DNA from: Monarcha castaneiventris obscurior | Taxonomy: Eukaryota; Chordata; Aves; Passeriformes; Monarchidae | Assembly (NCBI GenBank): GCA_026261815.1 | Contig: JAMPIT010000476.1 | Span: 3,127,501-3,191,500, forward strand | Reading direction: 5' to 3' | Length of the DNA: 64,000 nucleotides | Part shown: piece after piece, positions 40,252-53,260 of the stretch | Layout: each line of letters starts with the position of its first letter | Numbering within the stretch: position 1 is the stretch's first letter | Notes under the pieces: generated by a model | Database searches by the model: none | Told to the model about the DNA's origin: nothing | Seen by the model: the letters and a program-made list of their open reading frames with translations, nothing else | Program-made: the position numbers and the translations under genes

Positions 40252-42548
40252 CTGGAAGAAGGGAGCAATGTAAATTAATGAATTTAATGACTGAATGAAA
40301 GTCTCCAAAGGAATTATCAGGAAAATAAAGTAGGCAATTGTTTTAACCTTGAAAACAAATTGGGTTTGTCTGCCTTGGAATTAGTAAAACCATGGATATC
40401 TACTGATTCTGACATTACTTGCAAACCTGTAAGATAAAACTCCTAAAGCATTAAAAAAAAAACAAAACCAGGAAACCTCTAAGGTAATATTTTATATTTT
40501 GATACCTTCCTTATTATGTGAAGGAAATAATGTAATAGCATCACTTCTGATGGAACTCCAAAAAAATTTAGGCATTACAGAGTTTAATATTTCATTAGAC
40601 TTCATTAGAGAAGGGCAGAAATCAGACCATTATCCTAATGGCCATTCACACAGGGCTGAATTAACTCTCACATAAATTTATATGTGTGTATTCACTTAGT
40701 CCTAACTGATTGGCCAAACACACTTCCTTATGCAAGGTTTGGCTTCATACAATGCTAAAGACCCATGGGCAAACTTGTAAAAGGATTAAACTAGAACTGC
40801 ATAAAAGTAAACTATCAGTATTTTTTTCATTTTCAAGGTGCCTAACTGCACAACATTATCAGTTTTCTTGCAGAGACAGTATGTTAAGCACAACAGTTGT
40901 CCCACTGTGGCCCAGCTTGGGTTGTGACCCAGTTTTCCTGGCTGGTCTATCAGAACACCGAGGTCTATTCACACTTCCAGCAAGGAAGAATGAGTTATTT
41001 ATGAATATTCTCACAACGTGGTCAGGCTCTTCAAGAAGAAACCTCATCTGCTCCGAGGATCTTTTTATAGAAGAGGAAAGAGCCACAGAAATACAACTGA
41101 GGACTGGTAATGACAAACAGGGCTGGTTGTTTTCCCTGTTGAGTTTCCTTGTATGCTTCACCCACAAGCAAATGGGTAGAGGACAACAGAGTCGTATCTT
41201 GCCTCTTGAACAGTACAAAGTGGCAGGAAAAACAACCATTGGGATACTCACTAGTGATTGGATGAAATAAAAAACTACTCAGAAAATGCAACTTGTGCCT
41301 CAAGAAATGGGGTAGGACTCTGCTCCTATAAAAAAAAAATAGGATACAGCCCTCTGTACAGTAAATCAACAGGAGATTCCAGATTGGGTTTTTTAAAAAT
41401 CTCATTTATAATTACAAAATTAATTTTACATTCCAATACTTCATTTTTTAAAAGACACTTCACGTTATGACTTTGTTAAAATTTTTACATTCTTGTGGGC
41501 AGAAATTCTACTTACCCAGAAGCTTACTCAAGTCAACTTTCCCTCTTACTCCTTTTTTCCTATCCCAAAATTTTTTTTCATACCATAACTTAGTAATGTT
41601 CCGTGTAAATTTGCATCTAAGCTGTGCAAGCTGTATTTTAAGATGCTGGGCTTCCACAATAATCATAGCACCATTGCAGCATCTTTATTAGTTTAGGTTT
41701 ATTAGTGTGACAGAATATATATTGGCTGGTGACACAAGAATGTGCTGGAGTGATATGAGTGTGTGACTCAGATGGCTGTGAGCACAGCAACAAAAATAAA
41801 AATATTGCTGATTTGCTTATAGCAGGAGACTTAATTGCAGGGGCCAGAGTACAAAGGGAAAGCTGAGGCAGTAACTGCAAATAATGATCTGTTCAGGTTT
41901 ACAGGTGTCAGCACAGTTTTCAAATAGTTCCGTAATGGGACTTTCCAGTTTGAAAAGTATAATCTGTCTGACTTGAAAGTGTGGCACCAAATGAAAATTT
42001 GTTAGTGCCAGGAGGGAAAGTGTGGGAATTGAAAGTCATTCATCATTGTAACATTTCAGCACAAACTAAACAGAGATAAAAAGTTCTGTATAGGCCACAG
42101 TTTCCAGCACACCAGCCTTTTTGTTAACTTGTCATACTAGAACGTACAAGGTGCTTACACAGAAATGATGACTTCCAGCGAATAACCTACAACTTTTCCC
42201 AAGTTATTTTTACCGTTAAGATATTCTGTTCTTATGTCTCCAAGAATATCAGTACCTAAAACCCTTTAGTGGGCATAAAATGTTGTCAATACATAACCTG
42301 GTGCTTTTTTTAAAAAGCTTAACACACCAAAAAAACCTTATTGAATTAGTTTGCATAGAGAAAAAACTTCTTAACCAAAAGAATGTGTCAAAAGGCCTGA
42401 ATTTCCTGACCATTGTTAACAAAATGCCCATCTTTCCATCATTTTTACACTCTAGATGATTTGTGCTGAAAAGACGTAGAAGTTGAAGGGAAACAAGTTG
42501 AGAAAGAGCTAATTCTGTGTTAAGTGTCACTTCAGACAGTCATGGTAC

Positions 42549-42742
42549 CTTTCTACTGCTAAATGTGGAAACATTTGTCACTGCTGGATAACCATCAGGA
42601 ATGGAGAATGGAACAGTATCAATCATGTGTCTTTCTTGGAACTGGTATGAATATGTTACATGCCATGCAGAGAAATCTCCTGGGAATTCCAGCCTTATAC
42701 GACATGAATTAACATCCACTTCCTGATTAGGCTTTATATCAG
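42549..42742 (-). CDS. Candidate internal exon, unidentified
   Basis: Read on the - strand, this 194-bp segment follows a fair acceptor (ctctgttattag, ending at 42,743) and precedes a GT donor (AAAG|GTACCA), which is weak beyond the GT. It stays open for 64 codons after two leading bases. The peptide includes DVNSCRIRLEFPGDF, then SAWHVTYSYQFQERH and PFSIPDGYPAV. The composition is coding-like and the pattern suggests beta strands. I do not recognise the family. It ends in phase 0, which does not join directly to the candidate exon at 40,173. A chance open frame remains quite possible. Confidence 0.3.
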
Positions 42743-43879
42743 CTAATAACAGAGATGAATTTAAGGCACAAGAATCATTTAATGAGCCTCATCAAAATAC
42801 ATTGGACAAAAAAAATTCCACAAGTATTACTCCTGACATTAGGATTTCTTAAAAAAAAGTTCTTATTTAAATTTTTGGGCTAAGAAAAATTTTACAGATA
42901 ACATGGCTATGGGCTTTTTAGGTTATAATAACTTGATTGTCATTGAATCTTCTGGGTTTTCATCCTTTGCTGTTTGATAAATACAGAATAAAATCACTAT
43001 GTATTTAATACAAAAGCTTTCTGAATTTCAGAAATTTATCACATGGAAGATAGAGCATTTAAGGAACAACTTTGCTGGACAACTCAAGATATGATTGCTT
43101 TATCATTCTAGGCAAAGTCAGAAAATTGTAGAGAAATATAATTATTTAGAATGAGTATCACATGGAGCCTGTTATGTTCTTGGCAAGTTAATATAGTACA
43201 GGTATTTCATACAACTCATATAGATGGGACAAGCTGATGACATTCAGAAACAGTCCTCCTTTTAGAAATTAATCATGTAATGATTTTCTGTAATTTTAAT
43301 GGCTTCCTTATTATCCAGATTTGAACCTGTGTCAGGCCAGGGGTAAAGATCAATGATTAATCTTAACAGTTTAAAAACAGACACTCCATACACACTGGCA
43401 TGTTAGGAACTTTAAGCACCTTGTTTCCCCACATAAATGAGAAATGTTAAGTTTTAAACCTGTATTTGTCTGTTCATGTTTAACACTGTGAATAACCATC
43501 TACAGCAAAAGAGTTTTGCAGTGAAGACTCAGGTGCCTCAACTCTTTCCACAGAATGAGTCATTCTTTGAACCAAAAAAAAGCCTAAGTTCATCTTTTCA
43601 CTTCTCTGAAGTATTTCAGAATATCATTCAGCCTCCTTTTTTTGGTGCCATTCACTAAGTGCTTGTGTAGATTATAATGTCAGCAGGAGCAAATTCAATG
43701 TTTAAATCCATTGAAGACTTTTATTTTTTGACATTTCATATCAACAATTCAAATATTCCTATCTCACATGTAGCATAACAATTATAGCCCTTTAGGGAAA
43801 TTTAGGGATTTCCAACTTGCTCTACTTGAAGGAAAGGTCATCATGTGGAGGACAACAGGTAATTAAAAGCTGCAGTAAT

Positions 43880-43893
43880 AAAAAAAAAAAAAA
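43880..43893 (+). repeat. Poly(A) tract, 14 nt
   Basis: An uninterrupted A run in AT-rich DNA. Confidence 0.8.
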
Positions 43894-46800
43894 GGAGTTT
43901 CCTGTATTGATCCAAGTTTTAGGTGGGAAAAAGTCAATGTTTTCAAAGATAACAAAGTCTGATATATTTTATTTCCTCATTTATTATTATAAAAATTATA
44001 GATGCTTTAAGAGCACTAACTTCTGTCAGAGCTTCTTACATTTCATTTGAAAACAGGATTTAAGGTCCTAATTCACCTAAAAAATTAATCTGTAAACTGC
44101 CATGACTCAAGTTGTCTGTCATCAAATAACAGAAGCTGCACACTCCCAATTGTATTGATTTCCCCCAAAACAAATGGCCATAACCTTTAGGCTCTGATTC
44201 ACCAAAGTCTGCATTTAGCAGACACTTAAAACCTGCAACTCAATGGAAATTCAGCAAGAATTCTGCTGCAGCTCCCCTCTTCCTCTGTAACTTCTTACCA
44301 CATTTCTTACCCACATTTTGACCCAAAAAATGGTGCCACCCACAGCTTGTACCACTGATTGATCACATCCGAAGTAACTAACAACTGTCTCAGGGCCTTA
44401 GCCTTTCTTTGCCTGTTTCCAGTGGTTGTAAATCATCATGTAACAAGATCTAATTAAAAAATTACTTTTCTATTTGGCAAATATATAGAGAGAACTGTGC
44501 ACTACATATGATTGTTTATATAAAATAAAAATGCTCATAAATCACACAATTAGAAATGTGCTTCCTGCCAAATAGATTTCAACTACTCAATTTAGAATAA
44601 TGTTGACTATATAAAGATTATTTTTAGCCCTCCTACTAAGATATTAAGTTCAATTCCTTTACAACTACTAGCTGTACTATACTTTTGGCTGCATATGAAA
44701 TCATACAGCTCTAAAACCTGAGGATCTTGCTTTTGCCCCAATCAACAGCTAACACAGAAATGGATAATTCATTGGTGAATTTCTCACCCTGTACTGATGG
44801 ATAAAGAATGACTGAAACTAAGAACAGCACCTTGTCCCCTCTCAAGTTCTCAGTGTGTTAATGGATTTAGCTGGCGCAAGGATAACTCAAGTTTTGGATG
44901 TATTCTGTACTACAGAGTATTCAGATTTTGTTGTACACTCTACCAACTTAGGAGACCTTCTGTTACAGAGAGAAAACAGACAATATTTTGATCAAGAAAT
45001 AAAACAAAACAAACACCTGCTACATCTAGAAATATAACAATAAACATATATATTAGAAAATAACTGTTAAACATAAGAGCTACAAAAATGGCATAGGTTG
45101 TATATCTGATATTTACCTAGCACCTTTCATTCCAGAGAATCCTAGTGGCTTTATGAGGGATCAATTTATTCTGCACCGAATGAAAACACTCCTGCTAACA
45201 ACATACTGTATAAAGCTTGGATATTGCCAGGAAAAGGCCAACACAGTCTTACCCAGGCTGACATGAGGCAAACATGGATAGCATAAACCAAACAATTGTA
45301 CCATGGAGCAGAATTTCTCTCTTTCAAGGACAAATGACAGTAATTATGTTCTGATGCATTCTACAGAGTTCTGAAAGAAAGCTTCAATTCCCAAAGCCAC
45401 TCAAAACCAATCATTGCAGAGCACTGCTCACACCATTTCTGCAATACAAGCAACTGAATCACCCTCATCAGGTTCCTTTTGTACCTGGTCATTTTCTGGA
45501 GATGCTTCACCACTCAATAAGAAATCCCAACCTTGTTCAGCAGACAAAAATTCTTCTGCTTCTCAATCTCTTTCCCTCTCCCCCCATACCAACCCAAAAC
45601 TTCTCACAAATATGGAATTTCTATCCCAGAATTAGAGGTATTTTAAAACCTCCCAGAGAAGTAGATCAAAGAAAGAGACAATATGAGTGGATAGGTACAA
45701 AAGTGAAACCAACTGCATCTTTCATGGCTTTTCCTGACAGCCAGGACAAAATTCTCTCCCAGGAAAGCTGTTTCCAATAAGCAGGCATAACTTTTGCTCT
45801 AATCAAAGTGGAAGTGTTTTATCTAAGGGTGGATACTAAACTGAATAGCTGGTTTCTAAGACAAAAAATTTTATCCACATCCAAAAGCGAACTGCAGTAT
45901 TTGGGTTCATTTCAAATGCCAACACGCTGTGATGACAAGGCTCCTGTCCCATGTTTCTACTTGCTAGCTGTTCTCCAGTTTTATATTCCCCTTCAGTTCT
46001 CCTAACATCTACATCACAATTTGAATTATGCAAGCAGCAAAGTTCAGCCTGGAGCACTTGAACCCTACTACCTTTAAGAAGGCAAAGTGCACACAGTGGC
46101 TTACAAATGCAAAGGAAATTATTTCACATCTCCTTGCAGTAAAAAGACAGCAAATTGTGCACGAGGGCGCATCATGAGAATGTTTTTCCTGGTCACAGAC
46201 TACACATGCAGCTTTGGGAATTAGTCTGACACCAACACCTCTCATCTTAATACACTGGGTAAGAGAGATATGTCCCATAGCCCAACAAGCAAGTGAAACA
46301 GATATTACTACTTAAAAATCTTTCAACATTTATGGTCACTGCTATTGTGCACACTGAGTACAGATAGATTACTCAATAGCTTCAAAGATGTTTTTGTCAT
46401 AGAACCATGACATTGTTTTCAAACAAGTAAACCCCCAAATTTTGTTACCCATGACTACCCATTCTTTTAATCAGAGGAGCTCCCTTCACTTTCTGCAGAG
46501 GTACATCAAACATTAGAAAAAAGGAAACTAAGAATCATCTGTATCACCTACTCATATTTGTACTCCTAATTAACTGCTCTATTTTTTTTATAAGGACCTC
46601 AGTGAGTAAAATAAAGTGGCACAATGAGCTGGTTGGTTTTGCAGCAAAAGAGCAGCCTGAGAGCTGCAGGCAATAGAATGTGTAAGTTACAAACAGGGAA
46701 GATGAGCAATGCTTGCAGAGCTAGAAACAGAGCAGAGCACAGATATCAGCTGCTCAGAGCCTGCCCCTGCCGTAAGAACAAACTGGTTCAACATCTCATT

Positions 46801-47641
46801 TCCCAGGAGGAGTCATAAGGAATGCTGAGGTCTGCAAGGGTGGAGTGGGACAACCAAGATCTAAGGCACACCTTGCAGCACTGCACCTTCAAGTTCAGGT
46901 CACTCTGCTGCTGTACCTCGAACACAACACTTTAGAAGCGATTAAAACACCCACTTTTATTCCCCAAGCGTCTTTGGAATGCATAATTCTGCTCCAAGAC
47001 TGGAGAGCAAATTTCACTTAGCAATGTTCACACAGCACAGGAATTGAAGCAGCAGGGGGAAGCTATAACCACCTTTAGCTCCTCTCAGGACTATTTAACT
47101 CTCTTTACCAGAAACTGGGTGGAGCTCCCAGGCAGAATTTCACAACAAACCAAGAAGTTCAATTGAAGATAACACAGCTGTTCCAGGGAAATCTAAGCAT
47201 CATCCAGCTTTGTCAGGGAGAACAGAGACAGACATAGAATCATCAGACACTGCTAATAACTGTAATGATAGACCCAATTTTGAACAATTCATTATCTTTC
47301 CCTCTGACATTCCAATTTTGCTGGTTTCTTGGCTATCTACCTGGACCTACTTACTGAAGTAGCAGCAATCTGTACCATTTATAAATACAAACACATAAAT
47401 ATATGTTTATTTTAACTTCCTCTGAAGTAATTTTTCATTTTAACTAGCTTTACAACAGCAATTCAATTTATTTAATAGTGTCTGCGAGTTAATCAAAAGC
47501 TCTTAAAAGTTCAGTGATTACAAAATTAGTAATTAAAACCACCTTGGAACAATCACATTTAAAATACATCTGTGACAATAAGAAGTTAGAACTGGTCTGT
47601 GAATTTACACTTTGGCTGTCAAATAGAGAAAAATTCACAGC

Positions 47642-47662
47642 TTTTTTTTTTTTTTTTTTTTT
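47642..47662 (+). repeat. Poly(T) tract, 21 nt
   Basis: The longest homopolymer in the window. Read as a - strand poly(A), it could mark an old retroposition, but no source gene is recognisable beside it. Confidence 0.85.
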
Positions 47663-50600
47663 GTTATGGAAGGCTGCATCCATGCTGCAAAAATACTGAG
47701 AAGTTGATCGGTTTTGGTACATGGTAATACCACATATTCTGTGCCATGGCTCATATTAGCCCTTCTTCTTCATCTGCCCTCCACTGTCCCAGCAGTTAAG
47801 CCAGCAAATTTTAGGAGATTGTTTTAAATGTCTTTTTAAAGGTAACACAGCATGACTAAGACAATTTCAGACATTGACAACTACATGCAAGGAGAAGGGT
47901 CTCTATTGACTGGGGAGCTGTGTCTAGAACCTCACCTTTATGCTTCTTTTCTCAGCACTTGGGCTGAGACATAGGCCACAGAATTAAGCAAAGCTCCTTC
48001 TTTCATGCATTAAAAAAAAATTATTGGTTGGAGATTTCCTGCATGCATTAAGGAACTGAATACATTCCATCCCAGCAAGCGTAACATTACTGGAACACCT
48101 TCAAAGTAGTTGTTGGGTATCTTGCTCAAAATTTAAAATTCTGCATATAACTAAAGAAATTACACAGAGATTTTTAAGTGATCTTTCATTTCTTCAATAT
48201 GAAAAAGGTATCAATACCATTTCGTAATTCTTAAATCAAGAGGAGGGCCTCACTATATTTTCACTGTGTTTTTTCTCAACTACCACCAAGAATTGCATTA
48301 AAAGGAAAAATGATCTCAAAAAATAAACCCCCATAACTGCAAACAAAGTGTTTCCTTAGCACTTCCTTTTATTCAAACTATTACAACTCCAGAATGAGAG
48401 TGTCTTGATTAAAAGTTTCAGCTGGACAGTACATTTTTTCAAGAGCAACTAATTCAACATCCAGGTAATGTGATTAATATTTAAACCTGTTAGGCCTTTT
48501 TTCAGGAGTCCTCACTGCTGTTCTAGTCTGTTGCACTCTAGATGGTTGTGCTAGAGCTAATAAATACCAACAGCTGGCAACAGTATCAATGGCAGTGATT
48601 AACTCCTGTCAGAAGGGGTAGGTATTTAGTTTCTATAATCCAGGAATTAGTGAAGCTGAATAAAGTTTGAAAATTGCTCAGGTTCTCTAACCCTAGACTT
48701 CAGTTTTTAACTCTACACCGCTTTCCAGATATATTAAAAAATAACCACACACATACTTTTAAAATCCATCCAAGGCAACAATCACTTAGCAGCAATCTAA
48801 ACTTGAGCCCTGAAGTTCATAGTTTTTATTTTCCTTTGTGAAGGGATGAAAATTCTGACAGACTCACTTCTTTATCATTAGAGATTATGAACTTCCAAAA
48901 ATTAGCAGCCTATCAGCCAAATAAAGCTGGCTCTGAAAGTGTTTTGTGTGATTCCAATGGGATGCTCTGAACTTTATCAGACTACACAGGAGACCTACAC
49001 AAAGTTGTGGAGTTTGATGTTTGTTTTTTAAGGCCTACAATGCAATTTCCTCAGTTGCCTGATGAAAAGATAACTAGAGGGAGAAGTTTCACAAGACAAG
49101 GGTTTTGGCAGCTTTGCCAATGTAAGAAATTGTCTTTTCTTATCTGCAGTTACAGATTCTGCAGCACTCTGCCACCTCATCTTGTGCCAATAAAACTGTT
49201 TGTGAGGCTGAATTGGGAAACACATCAGGGCCTGGGCAAAATAAAAAGAAAAGAGGCTATTCTTTATCCACACAGGTACCCTGATTCAGGCCCTGCCAGA
49301 TCTGCACAAAACACATTTCAGTACACCTGTAAAACACTGCAGAGCAGAGGCAGCACCAGACAGGCAAGAACAGGAGCTCTGTAAGCCAGAACTGCTCCGT
49401 GACAAAAGCAGCTTCTCTTGCCAGGGCCAGCCAGGGAGGAGCTGCTCAAGAAGCAATGAAAAGGTACTTTGCTAAATTTTTCTTCTTTATTTAGAATAGA
49501 ATGAAGGGAAACAAATCATCAATGTTTGGAGGCTCCACAAGTCTGCAAAGAATTCCTGTCAATGGGTGCTCCCTACCAGCATTAAAATTCATCTTTAAAA
49601 TTTAATACTTTCATGATCAGTTCTCACAGTAAGAACTGTTTCCTTACCCAACAGAAAACCATAAACTTTACTTCCTAAACAGATATTAAGAACAGCCAGA
49701 CAGCAATTACTGAGCAAAAAAAGAGCAAAGCTTTTGGACTGGAAATGGCAAGCACAGTACCAGGCATTATCAATGAAAGGATGATCAAAGGATATCCAGC
49801 TGCTAATTTCAAGCTGCTGGGCAGCCAGAGGCAGAAGGACACATTTTATGTCACCTGTGGCAAAGAAAAAGTAATTTGTTATAGCCAAATATTGTGTCCA
49901 GATTTTTCCCTTTTCACTATTCCCTACCATCAGTGATCAGAACTTTTTTAAAACTATGTCAGAAGACAATTGCAGAAGCAGTGAGGCAAGAGAGTGCACA
50001 GAAAGAGACAGTGGCTGATCCAGTCAGGAAAGCAAGCTGCATTTTAAAACAGAACTTTCTGCTGTTGATTTCTCTTTCTCTGCATCAAAACATATTTCTG
50101 AGAGAGCTTAAAAGCTTTGTCAGCTAGAGCATGTTGTTATTCAAAAGCAGAATTTTTCATTTTTACAAGTGGAGGGAGTTGAGCACATATAATGAATCCA
50201 CAGCATTGAACCACTCTGAGGAAGTCTAGTGCCTCTTAACGAGTCCCTGCCTCTGACTTAATACATGCAAGGCTGAGGGCAGCTGAGCTGCATTAGCTGT
50301 GCTGTGTGAAGGGATATTTCTGTCCAAAGCAAAGCACTGCTACGCTGGGCTGGTTTAGGTTGTGCACAACGAGGAAAGTGGCAATAGCCACCATCTGTTC
50401 ATGCAAAGCATGAAGGCAGATAAACCAAGTGAGCAGCACTGGGGCCTTGCTGAGCAGCCTGAGGAGGAAAGTCAGAGAAGGTTAACTGGGCTTAGGAGGA
50501 GTGGGAGTGTTCAACCACAGTGCAGGAAAAGCAGCACATCACACCACAGGACATGGCAAAACCAGGGAGAGTACAAGATCATTCACCTGGTTTTCTCACT

Positions 50601-51413
50601 TGCTCACATCAGTGGTGGGGAATGGAGGAGGGTGTGCTCATCTCCTCAGAAGCATCTCAGAGACATCCAAAACCAGACAGGCAGATTAAAGGCAGAATGG
50701 GAAAGACCAAAGAATTAGCAAAGAACTGTCCCCAAGACATATCACATGGAAAGGGGTCCAACTTCTCATGTCTCACTTTGGCTCCCAGACTTGCAAAATT
50801 CAGTGAGTTTTATCTCTTTTTCTGAGGGATAAAAAGCTGCAGACCAAGTTAGATATGAATTCATGTTTTCTCGCTCCCTTTTTTTCATAGGTCTACACAT
50901 ATCCCCTTGATAGCAGTCTACAGCAGCTATTCCATGACACTGAAATAATGTCAGTATTGGCAGAATGAATAAAGGTTGAGGGAAACTCACAGAGGTAGAT
51001 TGAAGATAGAGCCTTCAAGCACAAGATGCTACTAAAAAAAAATTAAAAAGTCATACTAATGGCTGCATAGAGCAATGGAACTGCACACATCTGTCTGGAA
51101 GCAATCATACAGAGCTCAGCTAGTAGGAGAAAATGAAATGCTGCTCCCTCATGCATTGATTATAGCATTCATATCTGCAGAGACAAAAATCTGACATGAA
51201 AGAGAATCCCCAGCCCTATCGTGGCTTTACAGATAGAATAACAACAACCTTTCAGAAGGCTCAGTTTTCTTTGCAGATTTTGAAATAAACTCCCTCTGCC
51301 TTGGAACAAGCCTCTGTTGAATACATGTTCTGATTCTGTAGTTTACTGTCAGAGGTTTTAGGCCTCCTGTAAGACAAGGCTGAATTTCACAGCTATAAGA
51401 CCACTCCTGGCAT

Positions 51414-51487
51414 TAACAAAACACTCAAAACTCCCCCAAAAAACTAAAACAAACAAAACCATAAACAAACAATAAAAACCCCCAAAC
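51414..51487 (+). repeat. A/C-rich, G-free low-complexity tract
   Basis: About 74 bases consist almost only of A and C with no G. They include AAAC/AAAAC-type units and several C5-C6 runs. Confidence 0.7.
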
Positions 51488-53040
51488 TTTCACTGGAATG
51501 TGAAAAGATCTACATTTGAGGTTGGCATAAATGTGTTATTTGCACTAAAATCCAAACTCTTATAATGCTCTTTATGTGCCATCAGTTATTCCTAATGTAT
51601 ACCTCTATTTTTCTACACTTTTTACTGGATAACATCACTACACATACTACACATCATAAAATTAGGATATTCTCCATAAGAGCACCACAAACACAGCTAG
51701 AGCAGCTCACAATCAACCAGGAAACAAATTGTGAAACCTTCTAAAATCTTGGAAGTCAAACTGTCAATATTTTCCCTGTAAATAACATTCAACCCAAAAC
51801 TAGGAAGGGAAACATTAGAACCCCCAGAACTGTTTTGCAATTTACATCAGTATTTTTCCTCCTCACTTTCTTAAAGCCAAAAACAGGTCTCAATGTGCCT
51901 CAGTCACCAGACATGGGCAGTGCCCTCTTACAGGAGCAGCTTTTTGTACTACATAAGATGGAAGACTGCTGGGAAAGAAAGGAAGTGCCAGAATCTGAAG
52001 AATCAGCCTGGAATCTCAAAATTGTTTCAAAAAACCTCAAATTATGTTTGCATGACTCCTAATAATTTTTGTCTTTGGCCACAGCCCAGAGCAAATTTTT
52101 CTGACAGGAAACCATTTAGTTGCTATCTATTACTCAAACTGGATGATCTAATGATAACATCTGGCCTTAAACATAAAAAGTAAGTCTTCGAAAGAGATCT
52201 GACTATTTTTATTAATATTTTGGCAGAATGTTGAAACAGGAAGCTTTAACTTAAAAATTAATTTCCCAGTTGTAAGACTGGTAAAGAAAGGATTATCTTC
52301 CTTTTTACAGAGTCCTTGCATTTAAGTACAGGCAGAATATTAAAAGGGAACCTTTTAATAAGAAAAGAAGAAAGCAGCTGAAGATTTTATGGAAAAGCAG
52401 CTTTTTCAAGTAATATCTTGGACAAATGAAAATATTTTTCTTTAATTATGAAAGACACATGAAAGTATAAATGCAGTACTGTAGAGGACAGACAAACTAC
52501 CAGCAGTCAAACACCTATTTACAATTGCCCAAATAATCCCTCAAGGAGGTGATAAAAGAACCTTTTTAATTAAAATTAAACAGAGAGAATATATCTGCAA
52601 ATATTCACAAAGTTTATTTTATTACTTAGGTTAAGACCTATTAACTGTTGAGAAAATGTATTTTGGTTTTAATTGCCAGAAGAGGGAGTGTGCTGTTATT
52701 ACATAATGCAAAGAGCACTAAATTCAAGATGTGTCACCTTTGCTGAATTTTTTTACTGCTCCCCTCCTCCAAAATTCAATTTATCAAGCATTTAGCAATT
52801 AAAGGTCAATACTTTGTAGATTTTATCTAAAGGTCATATAAAAGTGGGCTTTTTCCTCTGGACACTAGCTAGAAATTGATTCCTCAAAATGGCTTTTCAG
52901 TTTTTCCTTCAAAATTTACAAATATTAGCATTTTTGTGAATGCATTCTGTTACTTGGAGCAGCATAAATTTACACAGTTCTACTCCCATGCTGTGCTATT
53001 TGCTAAAATTTATACTAGATCTAAAAATTAAATTCTCTGC

Positions 53041-53260
53041 GCACCCGTTCCCATGCATTCACAAAAAGCCCAAGCAGCACTTAGCAGCCTGGCCATGGCA
53101 GTGATTAAACACCAGAGATGGCACTGGATCTATAAATAGCCAACTGTGCTTGTCGGGGAATTGGCCTCCTCCATCACCTTGGGTTAATTACAGCTGGGGG
53201 GGCAGCCCTGGGTACCTCGGCAGCACCGAGCTCGTACCCGAGCCGGGACATCAGGAATAG
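53041..53260. promoter_or_regulatory. GC-rich patch with MEF2 site and E-box
   Basis: This GC-rich island has a perfect MEF2 consensus CTATAAATAG (53,130-53,139), an E-box CAGCTG (53,191-53,196) and clustered CpGs near 53,215-53,250. The MEF2 site could equally be read as a TATA box. Two small perfect stems also occur: CTCGG/CCGAG (53,216-53,230) and GCTCG/CGAGC (53,230-53,243). The MEF2 plus E-box pairing suggests a muscle-type enhancer, but this is inference from motifs. Confidence 0.3.

Larger units (their letters stand above)
42743..53040. other. AT-rich DNA without recognisable genes
   Basis: Contains homopolymers and one G-free tract. GC-richer segments near 49,280-49,450 and 50,260-50,780 hold overlapping frames with no recognisable product. 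At 44,855-45,037 two overlapping frames both look protein-like, which shows how weak that impression is as evidence. Confidence 0.55.

Noticed and set aside
40710..41270. Longest open frame in the window, 186 codons on the + strand
   Set aside because: No domain, no signal peptide and no recognisable motif. It is overlapped by 124- and 130-codon frames on the - strand, as expected in a locally stop-poor stretch.
44855..45037. + strand frame of 60 codons preceded by a good acceptor
   Set aside because: Two overlapping frames over the same bases look equally protein-like, there is no clear donor, and no family was recognised.
47231..47255. CR1-like AGAATCATCAGACACTG
   Set aside because: Only a few matching bases, with no supporting flanks.
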